From CALMEH01 sp964548225 (GTDB lineage: Bacteria; Acidobacteriota; Blastocatellia; Pyrinomonadales; Pyrinomonadaceae), in contig CAZJQP010000003.1 in assembly GCA_964548225.1 (NCBI GenBank), forward strand, positions 1 through 64,000: a DNA stretch of 64,000 nt. The letters are read 5' to 3'. The notes under the pieces were generated by a model. The model was not told the origin of the DNA. It saw only the letters and a list, made by a program, of their open reading frames with translations, and ran no database searches. Position numbers and translations under genes: made by a program. Below are positions 25,586-33,855 of this stretch, one piece after another (the first letter of the stretch is position 1; every line of letters begins with the position of its first letter).

Positions 25586-25927
25586 TCAACTGCGGCTGCG
25601 TCTTTGCAGAGTCATCGAGGGCGCGGTAACGGCGCGATATTGCGGCGAGTTTGGTTGATATTGGGATTTGTAATACTCTTTCGCGTCGCGGAAAACTTCA
25701 AATGGATTTATCTTCGCATAACTCGCCTGACGGTCATTTATCCTAATCTTATGTGGCGCAAGCTGCGCCGGAACATCATTGGCAATCGGATAAGCCGCAT
25801 CAAGCTGGGCTTCCAATTTAACAATCTGCAACAAAGTATTTGAAGGATTCCAATTTGCCTCAGCCTTAAAAATATCAAGCAACCGCCGACAAGTATTCAA
25901 AAATCTAGTATCCGAAGTTTCCGCCAT
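25586..25927 (-). CDS. Hypothetical protein next to the tandem repeats
   Basis: The 113-residue protein is basic toward its end. Its amphipathic middle (NTLLQIVKLEAQLDAAYPIANDV) could be helical, followed by PHKIRINDRQASYAKINPFEVFRDAKEYYKSQYQ and a TLQRRSRS tail. No signal peptide, membrane segment or known domain is seen. It is the gene most closely linked to the 21-bp repeat array, which lies immediately downstream on its strand, and a plausible ribosome-binding site (AAGGAGTAATAA) precedes its ATG at 25927. Function unknown. Confidence 0.65.
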   Translation of the reverse strand: MAETSDTRFLNTCRRLLDIFKAEANWNPSNTLLQIVKLEAQLDAAYPIANDVPAQLAPHKIRINDRQASYAKINPFEVFRDAKEYYKSQYQPNSPQYRAVTAPSMTLQRRSRS

Positions 25928-26055
25928 ATTATTTATTACTCCTTAAATTTCAAATTAAATTCCAAAGACGATTTTTCGATGCCGGAACCAACAAATTTAG
26001 ATGCCTCAGCACAAAAATATTTTTAATGTGAAAGAACTTAACACATCTCATCCGC

Positions 26056-26270
26056 TCATTTTAACAGAGAGTTTCGTGTCCGGTTTAATTGAAAAGCATC
26101 AATCGTCTTCCACTCGCCTGTTTTGAGTTTCAGCAAATCGCCGACTCTGAGCGATTTCGACAACACCCAATCGCCGTCATCCTCACTCGATAAATCGTTT
26201 CTCCTCTGATGAACGTAGAACGGATGTCCGAGAGTAACCGTAATCGGCTCATTTTCGCCTTTTATAAACT
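26056..26270 (-). pseudogene. Decayed Hint-domain fragment
   Basis: In the 25928-26307 gap, minus-strand translation gives about 58 residues almost identical in pattern to the middle of the intact Hint domain upstream: ENEPITVTLGHPFYVH, a GDWVLSKSLRVGDLLK block and GEWK. An in-frame TAG precedes it and a TGA follows about 12 codons after homology stops. It has no start codon, no N-terminal Cys block and no C-terminal splice region. It is a remnant of a second copy of the toxin carrier. Confidence 0.85.
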
Positions 26271-26307
26271 AGTAATTTTCAATTTTGCCAAATCAACAAG
26301 AACCTGA

Positions 26308-26676
26308 TTAATTGCTGTTAGAATTGAAAATTTCGTGTAAATATTCTGTTTCAGAATCATTAATTTTCAGTTCAGAATTTTCTTTTGAATATAAAAGAGT
26401 CAAATGTCCATTATCTTCATCTATTTTCCTAACCCCATCAAGAACACAGAAAAACCCAAAAATACCCGTGTCCATTGAAAACTTAATAATTTTCAATACC
26501 ATTTCTCGATCTGATTCACCTAGATTATTAAACCAGTTAGATATTTCCACTAACCAATCAGGTGGTTTCTTACCGGGAGGCGAAGAAAGAAGGTTTATGC
26601 AATCTTCCACTCCTGCGTCCCTAACGATTTTGGTAATTAGTTCTACAAATAATTGTTTATCCATCATTTTTATCAT
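26308..26676 (-). CDS. Candidate immunity protein for the adjacent Hint-domain toxin
   Basis: The protein has 122 residues, with many acidic residues (about half of the last 45), no signal peptide, no known domain. The ATG overlaps the toxin stop codon (ATGA), the classic coupling of a toxin with its immunity gene. Size, acidity and position are the evidence; I recognise no immunity family in the sequence. An MDKQ start at the fifth residue is a possible alternative. It would act in the cytoplasm by binding and blocking the nuclease-like toxin tail. Confidence 0.65.
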   Translation of the reverse strand: MIKMMDKQLFVELITKIVRDAGVEDCINLLSSPPGKKPPDWLVEISNWFNNLGESDREMVLKIIKFSMDTGIFGFFCVLDGVRKIDEDNGHLTLLYSKENSELKINDSETEYLHEIFNSNSN

Positions 26677-27659
26677 CTAAATACGTTCGGATACATTTCC
26701 CTATTTAGTTCAATCAACTCTCTGATTGAACTTCTTGGTGTATTGGTAAAGTTTCGCAAATTCCTAACGTCCCTTGCTAAAATTTGTCTTGGAGTTCCGT
26801 TAAAAGCACCTCTTAGATTTGGAATCAATCTATGTTCAACCTGCGGTAAAGCAATAGAAGGTGCATTTTGAGGATTATATCCGGGTATCACTTGAGAAGC
26901 TGGTTGTTTTTGAACAACGTGGTGTAAATCCAATCCGTCTCCAACTACAGAGCGAGATTGTAAATCATCAAAAATTCCCACTTCATAAGGTCTAACGCTC
27001 TGATTATGAACAAGCCAACCAATCAGCCCGACAAAATAATCGTGATTCTTCGCAACCTCGAAATTATAAGTCGTCTGCGTTTCAACGAGTTTTTCAATCG
27101 AAAGAATCGGCTTCCATTCACCGTTTTTACTTTTGAGCAAATCACCGACTCTGAGTGATTTCGACAGCACCCAATCGCCGCCATCATCTGAATTGGCAGG
27201 CAAACCGCTTCTGTTGCGGTGAACGTAAAACGGATGTCCGAGCGTTACCGTAATCGGTTCGCTTTCACCCTCGACTCGAATCTTCAAAAACTCGTCCGCC
27301 GTGTTTCTAAACAGCCGCACGACTTCCTGATATTCAAGTTGTCGGCTTTCTTCATTGTAACTCAAAACATTGTCGCCCGTCTTGATTTTCTCAATCGGCA
27401 CAACTCCGTTTTCAGTGTGAATTAATGTTCCCGCAACAAAACAATTCGAGAAATTATTCGGAGTAACACGAAGTTGAGAACTACTGCCAAAATATCCGCC
27501 ACTTCCGCCAAAAACTCCACCTGCTACAATAGACCCAATAATAAGCCCATTTTCCGATGCCGATGAATAATTTGCACTAAACGGATTATCGGATTCAATT
27601 CTTGATATTTCAAAGGGATTCGATGTTCCGAAAGCGCCTGAAAAACCTCTGCCTATCAT
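26673..27659 (-). CDS. Hint-domain protein with HNH/EndoVII-like (LHH-type) toxin tail
   Basis: From the ATG at 27659 the product is about 328 residues; a TTG at 27722 would add 21. A glycine/serine-rich lead is followed by a Hint autoprocessing domain (about 73-220): it opens CFVAGTLIHTENG, has VTLGHPFYVH and ends YFVGLIGWLVHNQ. The last ~105 residues form a distinct tail, starting PYEVGIFDDLQSRS and containing DLHHVVQKQPASQVIPGY, an ALPQVEHRLIPNLRG stretch and an ARDVRNLRNF helix. The HH pair with a later histidine resembles HNH/EndoVII-superfamily toxins (LHH type) of polymorphic toxin systems; the exact family is tentative. No Rhs or other carrier sequence remains upstream, so the gene is probably a truncated or orphan cassette. 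Confidence 0.75.
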   Translation of the reverse strand: MIGRGFSGAFGTSNPFEISRIESDNPFSANYSSASENGLIIGSIVAGGVFGGSGGYFGSSSQLRVTPNNFSNCFVAGTLIHTENGVVPIEKIKTGDNVLSYNEESRQLEYQEVVRLFRNTADEFLKIRVEGESEPITVTLGHPFYVHRNRSGLPANSDDGGDWVLSKSLRVGDLLKSKNGEWKPILSIEKLVETQTTYNFEVAKNHDYFVGLIGWLVHNQSVRPYEVGIFDDLQSRSVVGDGLDLHHVVQKQPASQVIPGYNPQNAPSIALPQVEHRLIPNLRGAFNGTPRQILARDVRNLRNFTNTPRSSIRELIELNREMYPNVFR

Positions 27660-27722
27660 AAGTGGTATGAAAAGGATGGGCGCGATTCGATTCCTGCCGT
27701 GTTGCCGCTTTGCCAACGTCAA

Positions 27723-28070
27723 AAATGGGCGTATCCTGTTTTTGATTGGGCATCCGGGATGCGCTAGTTGACTCGAACTCGTGGTTGTTCGTTTGATAAA
27801 CCGAATGCCGACCGACGAGTCGCTGCGGGTCAGTTCGTCTACGCGTATAGGCTTCGAGCCTGCGGTCGTAAGTGAAAGTCCTGTGCCGCACGCGCCCTTC
27901 TGAGTTATGCCGTTCCCGAAACTTTTCAGGTTTCAACAGCTGGAACTCGTATCAATGTTTGTCGCTCGCCGCTCGGCGTTAGCCCTTTTTACCGAAAAGT
28001 TTTGACGGCTGTTTTAGTTGTCAAAGATCATTTTCCGATTCTTTCCATTTTACGACAAAAGGAGGTGTTT
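27723..28070. other. GC-richer non-coding stretch, possible left end of an IS110-like element
   Basis: This 350-bp stretch is visibly more GC-rich than its flanks. No convincing gene is present on either strand. It lies directly upstream of the truncated IS110-like reading frame at 28071. In IS110-group elements this position holds a structured non-coding end that encodes the bridge RNA, so it may be such an end; I could not confirm its fold. Confidence 0.35.
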
Positions 28071-28256
28071 ATGAAAGGATTTCTACCGGCTCCCGCCTTA
28101 TCTTTAACCGGCTCCCGCTGGTTCGGACTTGATTTAGCCAAGCGTGAATCACAACTCGCGGTTCTCGATCCAACGCGCCCCGTGCAGACCGACTGGGAAA
28201 CTGTGCTGGCAAAAGTAGCGGAAAAACTGATCGCAGCGAAAAAACTGAAAACTTAA
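28071..28256 (+). pseudogene. Truncated IS110-like transposase N-terminus
   Basis: From the ATG at 28071, with AGGAGG a few bases upstream, the frame encodes about 61 residues. GSRWFGLDLAKRESQLAVLDP resembles the start of IS110/IS1111 DEDD transposases (strand with the first catalytic Asp). After that point the similarity stops and the frame ends TDWETVLAKVAEKLIAAKKLKT, far short of the usual 300-400 residues. It is therefore read as a deletion remnant of a mobile element. The family assignment rests on one short motif. Confidence 0.45.
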
Positions 28257-28436
28257 AACTGCTAAGAAAATCAGATAATCAAAATCGCTTCTCAAAGCGA
28301 TAAGTCTTTTTACGCTCTAAATTGAAGCAAATAAGCAATTAAATTCACTTGACCTTTTCATCAATAAAACTAAAATTCATTTTTTTTACCACAAAATAAC
28401 ACAAAAGCTCACAAAAAAGACTTCTGTTTTCTAAAC

Positions 28437-28482
28437 GAAAAAAAAGACGGAAACGACTCATTGCGTCATTTCCGTCTTTTTA
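28437..28482 (-). terminator. Terminator after ahcY
   Basis: AAAAAGACGGAAACGAC pairs with GTCATTTCCGTCTTTTT with one mismatch, 15-20 bp downstream of the minus-strand ahcY stop. The strand next to the gene continues as TACTTTTTACTTTTTAC repeats, the same units as in the hairpin at 7840. The rest of the 28257-28498 gap has only an ACCACAAAATAACACAAAA half-repeat near 28388. Confidence 0.75.
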
Positions 28483-28498
28483 CTTTTTACTTTTTACT

Positions 28499-29755
28499 TT
28501 ATGTTCCGGTTTCCCACGATGTCATATATTCCATCATTTCGGGGGTTAAAGTATCAATCGAAACACCGAGTGAGCGCAGTTTCAGCGAAGCGATTTCTTG
28601 ATCAACTTCTGCCGGAAGAACGTGAACGCCGTTTTCGAGTTTGCCTTGATTTTTAACCAAATATTCAGCCGAAAGTGCTTGATTGGCGAATGACATATCC
28701 ATTACCGAAGCCGGATGACCTTCAGCCGCCGCCAAATTAATTAAGCGACCTTCGCCGAGAACGATGACTGATTTGCCGTCGGTTTTCATATATTCTTCGA
28801 CAAAAGGACGACGTTTGGCAACTTCGGTTGACATTTCGCGCAACGCTTCGAGATTCAATTCCAGATCGAAGTGTCCGCTGTTGCAGACGATTGCGCCGTC
28901 TTTCATTGACTCGAAATGTTCTTTGTCAATAACGTGGCGGTTGCCCGTAACCGTAACGAAGAAATCACCGATTTTCGCGGCTTCCGCCATCGGCATTACG
29001 CGAAAACCGTCCATTACGGCTTCAATCGCCTTAATCGGATCAATTTCGGTTACGATGACGTTTGCGCCCAAACCACGCGCACGCATCGCACAACCTTTGC
29101 CGCACCAGCCGTAGCCGACGACGACCATATTTTTTCCGGCAAGCAAAATATTTGTCGCACGGATAATGCCATCGAGCGTTGATTGTCCCGTGCCGTAGCG
29201 ATTATCAAAGAAATGTTTTGTTTGCGCGTCATTAACCGCCATTGCAGGGAAGTTCAAAACTCCGGCTTTGACCATTGCTTGTAAGCGAACGATTCCGGTT
29301 GTGGTTTCTTCGGTTGTGCCGATAATTGTGTTTGCCAATTCCGGTTTTTCTTTGAGCATCGTTGCCACAACGTCCGAACCGTCATCAATAATAATGTTCG
29401 GATTGGTTTCGAGTGCCATACGGACGTGGCTCATATATGTATCGGTTGATTCACCTTTCATTGCGAAAACCGGAATGCCCCAATCGGCAACGAGCGATGC
29501 GGCAACGTCGTCTTGCGTCGAAAGCGGATTTGAAGCGATTAAAACTGCTTCTGCGCCGCCCGCCTGCAAAGTTCTTGCCAAGTTTGCCGTTTCGGTCGTG
29601 ATATGAGCGCAAGCAACCAATTTGATGCCCGCAAGCGGTTTTTCTTGTTCAAAACGCTCACGAATTAAGCGCAAAACCGGCATTTCGCGGTCTGCCCATT
29701 CGATTCTTTGTTTGCCTTGCGGTGCAAGGTTTATGTCTTTAATATCGTATTCCAT
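28499..29755 (-). CDS. ahcY: Adenosylhomocysteinase (S-adenosyl-L-homocysteine hydrolase)
   Basis: I start at the ATG at 29755, because GAAGGAATTTCA before it forms a good ribosome-binding site; the ATG at 29776 would add seven residues. About 418 residues. Motifs: the N-terminal GIKLVACAHITTETANL, the NAD-binding VVGYGWCGKGCAMRARGLGANVIVTEIDP, DDGSDVVAT, GNRHVIDKEHFESMKDGAIVCNSGHFDLE, and the C-terminal tail. It hydrolyses S-adenosylhomocysteine to adenosine and homocysteine, removing the inhibitor made by methyltransferases. It lies downstream of metK, joining the two halves of the methyl cycle. Confidence 0.96.
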   Translation of the reverse strand: MEYDIKDINLAPQGKQRIEWADREMPVLRLIRERFEQEKPLAGIKLVACAHITTETANLARTLQAGGAEAVLIASNPLSTQDDVAASLVADWGIPVFAMKGESTDTYMSHVRMALETNPNIIIDDGSDVVATMLKEKPELANTIIGTTEETTTGIVRLQAMVKAGVLNFPAMAVNDAQTKHFFDNRYGTGQSTLDGIIRATNILLAGKNMVVVGYGWCGKGCAMRARGLGANVIVTEIDPIKAIEAVMDGFRVMPMAEAAKIGDFFVTVTGNRHVIDKEHFESMKDGAIVCNSGHFDLELNLEALREMSTEVAKRRPFVEEYMKTDGKSVIVLGEGRLINLAAAEGHPASVMDMSFANQALSAEYLVKNQGKLENGVHVLPAEVDQEIASLKLRSLGVSIDTLTPEMMEYMTSWETGT

Positions 29756-29793
29756 TGAAATTCCTTCTTTAGCCATAATTTTTTGTAGTGAAA

Positions 29794-29859
29794 AACGAAA
29801 AGTGAATAGTGAAAAGTGAAGGATTTTAATTTTTCACTTTTCACTATTCACTTTTCGTT
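29794..29859 (-). terminator. Perfect 27-bp hairpin of GAAAAGTGAA-type repeats between metK and ahcY
   Basis: The left arm 29794-29820 is built of AAAAGTGAA/TAGTGAA units; the right arm 29833-29859 is its exact reverse complement, with a 12-nt loop. It lies 5 bp after the metK stop and before ahcY, so it would terminate or attenuate the metK transcript. Confidence 0.75.
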
Positions 29860-29864
29860 AAGTT

Positions 29865-31028
29865 TTATACTCCTGTTGCCAGACCGTTCACGGCACTCAA
29901 GAGCGCGTCAACTTTGTCGGTTTTTTCCCATGTAAATTCGTCATTGGTGCGTCCGAAATGTCCGAAAGCGGCGGTTTTCTTGAAAATCGGTTTCCGCAAA
30001 TCGAGTGTTTCGATAATGCCTTTCGGATTCAGAGCAAAAATGCTTCGGACGGCTTCGGAAAGTTTTCCTTCGTCAACCGTGCCTGTGCCGTGTGTATCAA
30101 CTAAAACCGAAACCGGTTCGGCAACGCCGATAGCGTATGCAAGCTGGACGGTGCATTTTTCCGCAAGTCCTGCCGCAACAATGTTTTTGGCGATATAACG
30201 TGCCATATAAGCGGCTGAACGGTCAACTTTCGTCGGGTCTTTGCCCGAAAACGCGCCGCCTCCGTGCGGAGCATAACCGCCGTAGGTGTCAACGATAATT
30301 TTACGTCCGGTTACACCTGCATCGCCCATCGGTCCGCCGACGACAAATCGTCCGGTCGGATTGATGTGATATTTCGTGTTTTCATCCAACAAATTTGCCG
30401 GAACAGTCGCTTTGATGACTTTTTCCATAATGTCCGCACGAAGCGTATCGTTTGTAACATCGTCGGCGTGTTGTGTTGAAATTACCACAGCTTCGACACG
30501 AAACGGTCTGCCGTCACGGTATTCAACCGTAACTTGCGATTTTCCGTCCGGGCGCAGATAGGGAATTTCGCCGCTTCTGCGAGCATCTGACAAACGTCTG
30601 GTCAAATTATGTGCAAGCTGAATCGGTAAAGGCATCAATTCGTCGGTTTCGTTACAAGCAAAACCAAACATCAAGCCTTGGTCGCCCGCGCCGCCCGTGT
30701 CCACACCTTGCGCGATGTCCGGCGATTGTGTGCCGATAGCATCAATGACGCTACAAGTGTTTGAATCATAACCATAGACGGCGTTGTTATAGCCGATTTC
30801 GTCAATCGTATCACGAATAATTTTTTTGTAATTAATCGTTGCCGAAGTTGTGATTTCGCCTGCGACAACCGCTAAACCGGTTGTTACAAGTGTTTCGCAC
30901 GCGACGCGACCCGTCGGGTCTTGTTCAAGAATTGCATCAAGAATCGCGTCCGAAATTTGGTCAGCGATTTTGTCCGGGTGTCCTTCGGTTACAGATTCCG
31001 AAGTGAATAAATAATTAGCGTTACTCAA
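29865..31028 (-). CDS. metK: S-adenosylmethionine synthetase
   Basis: The usual N-terminus (NYLFTSESVTEGHPDKIADQISDAILD) begins right after a TTG at 31026-31028, preceded by AGGAG 14 bp upstream; no ATG fits. A GTG-start reading to 31169 would add about 47 residues that do not resemble MetK. With the TTG start the protein has about 387 residues. Motifs: GAGDQGLMFGFACNET, KSQVTVEYRDG, HINPTGRFVVGGPMGDAGVTGRKIIVDTYGG and GGAFSGKDPTKVDRSAAYMARY. It makes S-adenosylmethionine from methionine and ATP. Followed by the ahcY gene after a strong hairpin. Confidence 0.95.
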   Translation of the reverse strand: MSNANYLFTSESVTEGHPDKIADQISDAILDAILEQDPTGRVACETLVTTGLAVVAGEITTSATINYKKIIRDTIDEIGYNNAVYGYDSNTCSVIDAIGTQSPDIAQGVDTGGAGDQGLMFGFACNETDELMPLPIQLAHNLTRRLSDARRSGEIPYLRPDGKSQVTVEYRDGRPFRVEAVVISTQHADDVTNDTLRADIMEKVIKATVPANLLDENTKYHINPTGRFVVGGPMGDAGVTGRKIIVDTYGGYAPHGGGAFSGKDPTKVDRSAAYMARYIAKNIVAAGLAEKCTVQLAYAIGVAEPVSVLVDTHGTGTVDEGKLSEAVRSIFALNPKGIIETLDLRKPIFKKTAAFGHFGRTNDEFTWEKTDKVDALLSAVNGLATGV

Positions 31029-31185
31029 TTTACTGTTTAAAACTCCTTTTGAAAAGAAAATTAGAATCTTTTGGAAAGATAACAAAAGGGAAATTGTATC
31101 TTTTTGAAATGAAAGTGTCAAAAGCGGAAAGTTTTTAGAAATATCTGCCGTTCTTGTTTTATTGAACACGGATGCGGAGCGGGAA

Positions 31186-32052
31186 TTATTTCAGTTTTTC
31201 TTTATATTTTTGCTCCAATTCGTTCAAATATTCGAAAAAATCTTTTTTATTACCAAAAATTGTCGGGTTATATAAATCATTGGGTTGTCGGAGTATATGT
31301 AAATTAAACTGACTGGCGTGAGAAGCGACCCACAAGTCAAAGTCTAAATTTTTCATTGATTTAAGGGTGTAAGAATAATCTTCTTGAATATTTGGATACG
31401 TTTTAACATCTGAGAATTTGCCGTCAATTACTATTGAAGGCAAATTGGCAATGAGAACTTTGTATGTTTTGTTATTGTCTTTTACTTTGATCAGATAACT
31501 ACAAGAACCTTTGGTATGACCGGGATGACTAAGTAAAGTCAATTTAGTTCCTCCTAATTTTATGGTTGATTTGTCCTTTAAAAGTTTGTCTGGGATTACC
31601 GGTTCAAAAGTTTCGCCGTATTTTCCCATTTCATAATCTTCTTTACCGCCTGATATTAAGGCATCTTTTTCGGGACGATTAACAAACAACTTGGCTTCGG
31701 TTTCTTTTTTTATTTGAGCTAATGCACCTGTATGGTCGTGATGAGCTTGAGTAATCAGCAGAATTTTTGTGTCTTTTAACGAAAATCCTAAACTTTCAAT
31801 GTTATTTTTGATTAGGGGAAATGAATCTGCAAGCCCTGTATTGATGAGTATATTTCCATTTGGGGTTACTAAAAGATAACAGGCTAAATCGTATGTGCCG
31901 ACATAGTATAGATTTCCTACAATCTTAAAAGCTGGATAAGGTTTGCTCCACTCGGGATTATAATAAGGTTTATTTGTTTGCTGTGGGAATTTTAATGCAG
32001 ATAATAAAATTAGATTAAATAAAAGGATTGCTTTTTTTATTTTGTATTTCAT
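31186..32052 (-). CDS. GOB-like subclass B3 metallo-beta-lactamase with Gln at position 116
   Basis: The protein has 288 residues with a hydrophobic N-terminus (about 8-20). The fold signature TQAHHDHTGAL supplies Q102, H104, D106 and H107; SHPGHTKGSC supplies H179 and VASHASQF supplies H245. In B3 standard numbering these are Q116, H118, D120, H121, H196 and H263. A glutamine at 116 is the known hallmark of GOB-type enzymes, and I recall nearly the same NLYYVGTYDLA, NILINTG and DFDxWVASHASQF stretches in GOB-1. Such enzymes hydrolyse penicillins, cephalosporins and carbapenems in the periplasm with one or two zinc ions. It stands alone between parB and metK, with no mobile element nearby. 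A related non-lactamase B3 relative cannot be excluded. Confidence 0.85.
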   Translation of the reverse strand: MKYKIKKAILLFNLILLSALKFPQQTNKPYYNPEWSKPYPAFKIVGNLYYVGTYDLACYLLVTPNGNILINTGLADSFPLIKNNIESLGFSLKDTKILLITQAHHDHTGALAQIKKETEAKLFVNRPEKDALISGGKEDYEMGKYGETFEPVIPDKLLKDKSTIKLGGTKLTLLSHPGHTKGSCSYLIKVKDNNKTYKVLIANLPSIVIDGKFSDVKTYPNIQEDYSYTLKSMKNLDFDLWVASHASQFNLHILRQPNDLYNPTIFGNKKDFFEYLNELEQKYKEKLK

Positions 32053-32157
32053 TTTGTAAAAAACACTTGTGAATTTAACAGAAGAGCATAATCTTTAGAA
32101 ATACTGGTTGCGTCCGATAATAAAGATTATGGTGTAGCTATATTTTCAATTTATTGT

Positions 32158-33015
32158 TTAAGCACTATTTTTTGTTTTTTCGAATGCCTCTTTTAATGCT
32201 TTTAAAATATCCCGCTTTAAGTAATTATCGGTATTACTAAATCGTATCTCTAAAATAAAATCTTGATTTTCACCGACAAATCTAAATAAATTTGTATTTA
32301 TCCTTTCTTTTTCCTTTTTTATTTTGTTATTTTCCGCAAACTTTTTCTCATTTCTAGAAATTTGGCGGGCTTTTTCGCGGTTTGATCCGTTTTCAGAGAT
32401 TTTATCTAAGAAAGCGTGCATTTCGGCTTCATCAAATTGTCTGGCGATTTCAAGAAGTGTGGATTTTGCAGAAATATTTGATTGACGTGCCTTTTCGCGG
32501 ATACTTTCGGGTAGCCCTGCGATTGTCAAAGATTCTGTAACTGTTGTGCGGCTTTTACTAATTTTTTTGGCAATTTCTTCTTGAGTATAACCAAATTTTT
32601 CTCTTAGGGCGGCTAAGCCGTCTGCTTCTTCCCAGATGGTTAAATCCTTGCGTTGAAGATTCTCAATTAAAGCAATTTCGGCGATTGATTTTTCGTCCAA
32701 ATCAAGTTCAATGCACGGAACTTCTCGCAAACCTGCCAGATTTGAAGCTCGCCAACGTCTTTCACCTGCAATAATCATCCAAGTTTGATTATCACGGTTA
32801 GGTTTTACCAGAAGCGGTTCAAGAACTCCATTTTGTTTGATTGATTGGGTTAGTTCGTTCAAATCTCCAATCTCACTGCGAGGTTGTTCGGGATTTGGCT
32901 CAATCTTGTCAATCGGTAAAATTTTACCGATTGAACGATTAGGGCGAGCAAGTTCCTCGACATAATGTAGATCGTGCCGCATTTGCACGCTTGAAGGTAA
33001 TCCTTTTTTAGACAC
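32158..33015 (-). CDS. parB: Chromosome partitioning protein ParB
   Basis: The protein has 285 residues. The N-terminal domain has IPIDKIEPNPEQPR and the GERRWRA CTP-binding motif with the following LAGLREVPCIELDLDE, the central helix-turn-helix runs YTQEEIAKKISKSRTTVTESLTIAGLP, and a basic lysine-rich linker leads to the C-terminal dimer domain. ParB spreads around parS sites and works with ParA to separate origins. It overlaps parA by eight bases, so the pair is coupled. I did not spot a TGTTTCACGTGAAACA-like parS in this window. Confidence 0.94.
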   Translation of the reverse strand: MSKKGLPSSVQMRHDLHYVEELARPNRSIGKILPIDKIEPNPEQPRSEIGDLNELTQSIKQNGVLEPLLVKPNRDNQTWMIIAGERRWRASNLAGLREVPCIELDLDEKSIAEIALIENLQRKDLTIWEEADGLAALREKFGYTQEEIAKKISKSRTTVTESLTIAGLPESIREKARQSNISAKSTLLEIARQFDEAEMHAFLDKISENGSNREKARQISRNEKKFAENNKIKKEKERINTNLFRFVGENQDFILEIRFSNTDNYLKRDILKALKEAFEKTKNSA

Positions 33016-33763
33016 GTTTTAAAAACTCCTTAGATAATTCGGTATATTCACGCGAACCCGACGAATTGGGCGCGAAAGTAAAAATAGATTCTTTGTGGGC
33101 AGGCGATTCCTCAAGGCGGACACTGCGCGAAATCATTGTCTTAAATGTTTTCTTGCCAAAAACCTTGCGAATGTGTGCTTCGACATCTTTAGATAAAGCC
33201 GTGCGTTTGTCAAAAAGCGTGATTAACACGCCTAAAAGATTTAACTCAGGATTCGGACGCGAACGCACTTTTTCTATGGTTTCAAGCAAGTCATCAGTTC
33301 CCTCTAAAGCAAAATATGATGATTGGATTGGAATCAAAACATGATTTGCCGCAACAAGTGCATTAACCGTAATCAAACCTAGTGTTGGCGGAGTATCAAT
33401 AAAAATATAATCATAGTTTTTACTGATTTGATCAATGCGGTCACGCAGACGAAAAATAGCATCAAAATCACCGACTAATTTGGCTTCTAATTTGGCAAGA
33501 TTAATTCGAGACGGAACAATGTCCAATTTTTCTACGCAAGTCTGATAAATAAAATTTTCAAATGGTTTTTCAATTTCCGTAAAAAGTTCAAACGCGCTTC
33601 CATTGACGTTTTCGAGGGCAAGATATGATAAAGAACTGTTTGCTTGCGGGTCTAAATCAAGTAGTAGAACTCTTTTACCAGCCCGCGCACAAGCCGCCGA
33701 AAGATTGATTGCCGTCGTTGTTTTTCCGACACCGCCTTTTTGATTTGCAATTACTATAACCAT
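33008..33763 (-). CDS. parA: Chromosome partitioning ATPase ParA
   Basis: The protein has 251 residues. Deviant Walker A KGGVGKTTTAINL at the N-terminus, LLLDLDPQANSS, and the A'-type strand FIDTPPTLGLITVNALVAANHVLIP are all typical of Soj/ParA. The C-terminal helices end with TKSRREYTELSKEFLKRV-like residues for dimerisation and DNA contact. It forms ATP-bound dimers on the nucleoid that pull ParB complexes. The parAB operon is downstream of no recognisable promoter; its AT-rich 5' flank lies before the DUF151 gene. A chromosomal rather than plasmid location is suggested by dnaE, accA and miaB nearby. Confidence 0.96.
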   Translation of the reverse strand: MVIVIANQKGGVGKTTTAINLSAACARAGKRVLLLDLDPQANSSLSYLALENVNGSAFELFTEIEKPFENFIYQTCVEKLDIVPSRINLAKLEAKLVGDFDAIFRLRDRIDQISKNYDYIFIDTPPTLGLITVNALVAANHVLIPIQSSYFALEGTDDLLETIEKVRSRPNPELNLLGVLITLFDKRTALSKDVEAHIRKVFGKKTFKTMISRSVRLEESPAHKESIFTFAPNSSGSREYTELSKEFLKRV

Positions 33764-33855
33764 CTATAAAAAGTGAAAATATAAAACAGTAGAAAATTCT
33801 TGAATATTTTCTAATTGAAATGTAAATTTTTCAAACCCCGAAATCTAAAATAATT

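Noticed and set aside
27610..27936. Arginine-rich minus-strand frame of 108 residues
   Set aside because: It crosses the GC-rich non-coding patch and the toxin start in a different frame; its composition reflects GC-rich DNA, and no domain or ribosome-binding site supports it.
29777..29864. SAM or SAH riboswitch between metK and ahcY
   Set aside because: The region is filled by a simple perfect hairpin of direct repeats with no multi-helix junction or conserved riboswitch core.
31029..31169. N-terminal extension of metK
   Set aside because: The extra residues do not match MetK proteins, start at a GTG without a ribosome-binding site, and the TTG at 31028 gives the normal N-terminus.
32100..33800. 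parS site beside parAB
   Set aside because: I looked for a TGTTTCACGTGAAACA-like palindrome and saw none; a diverged site elsewhere is possible.
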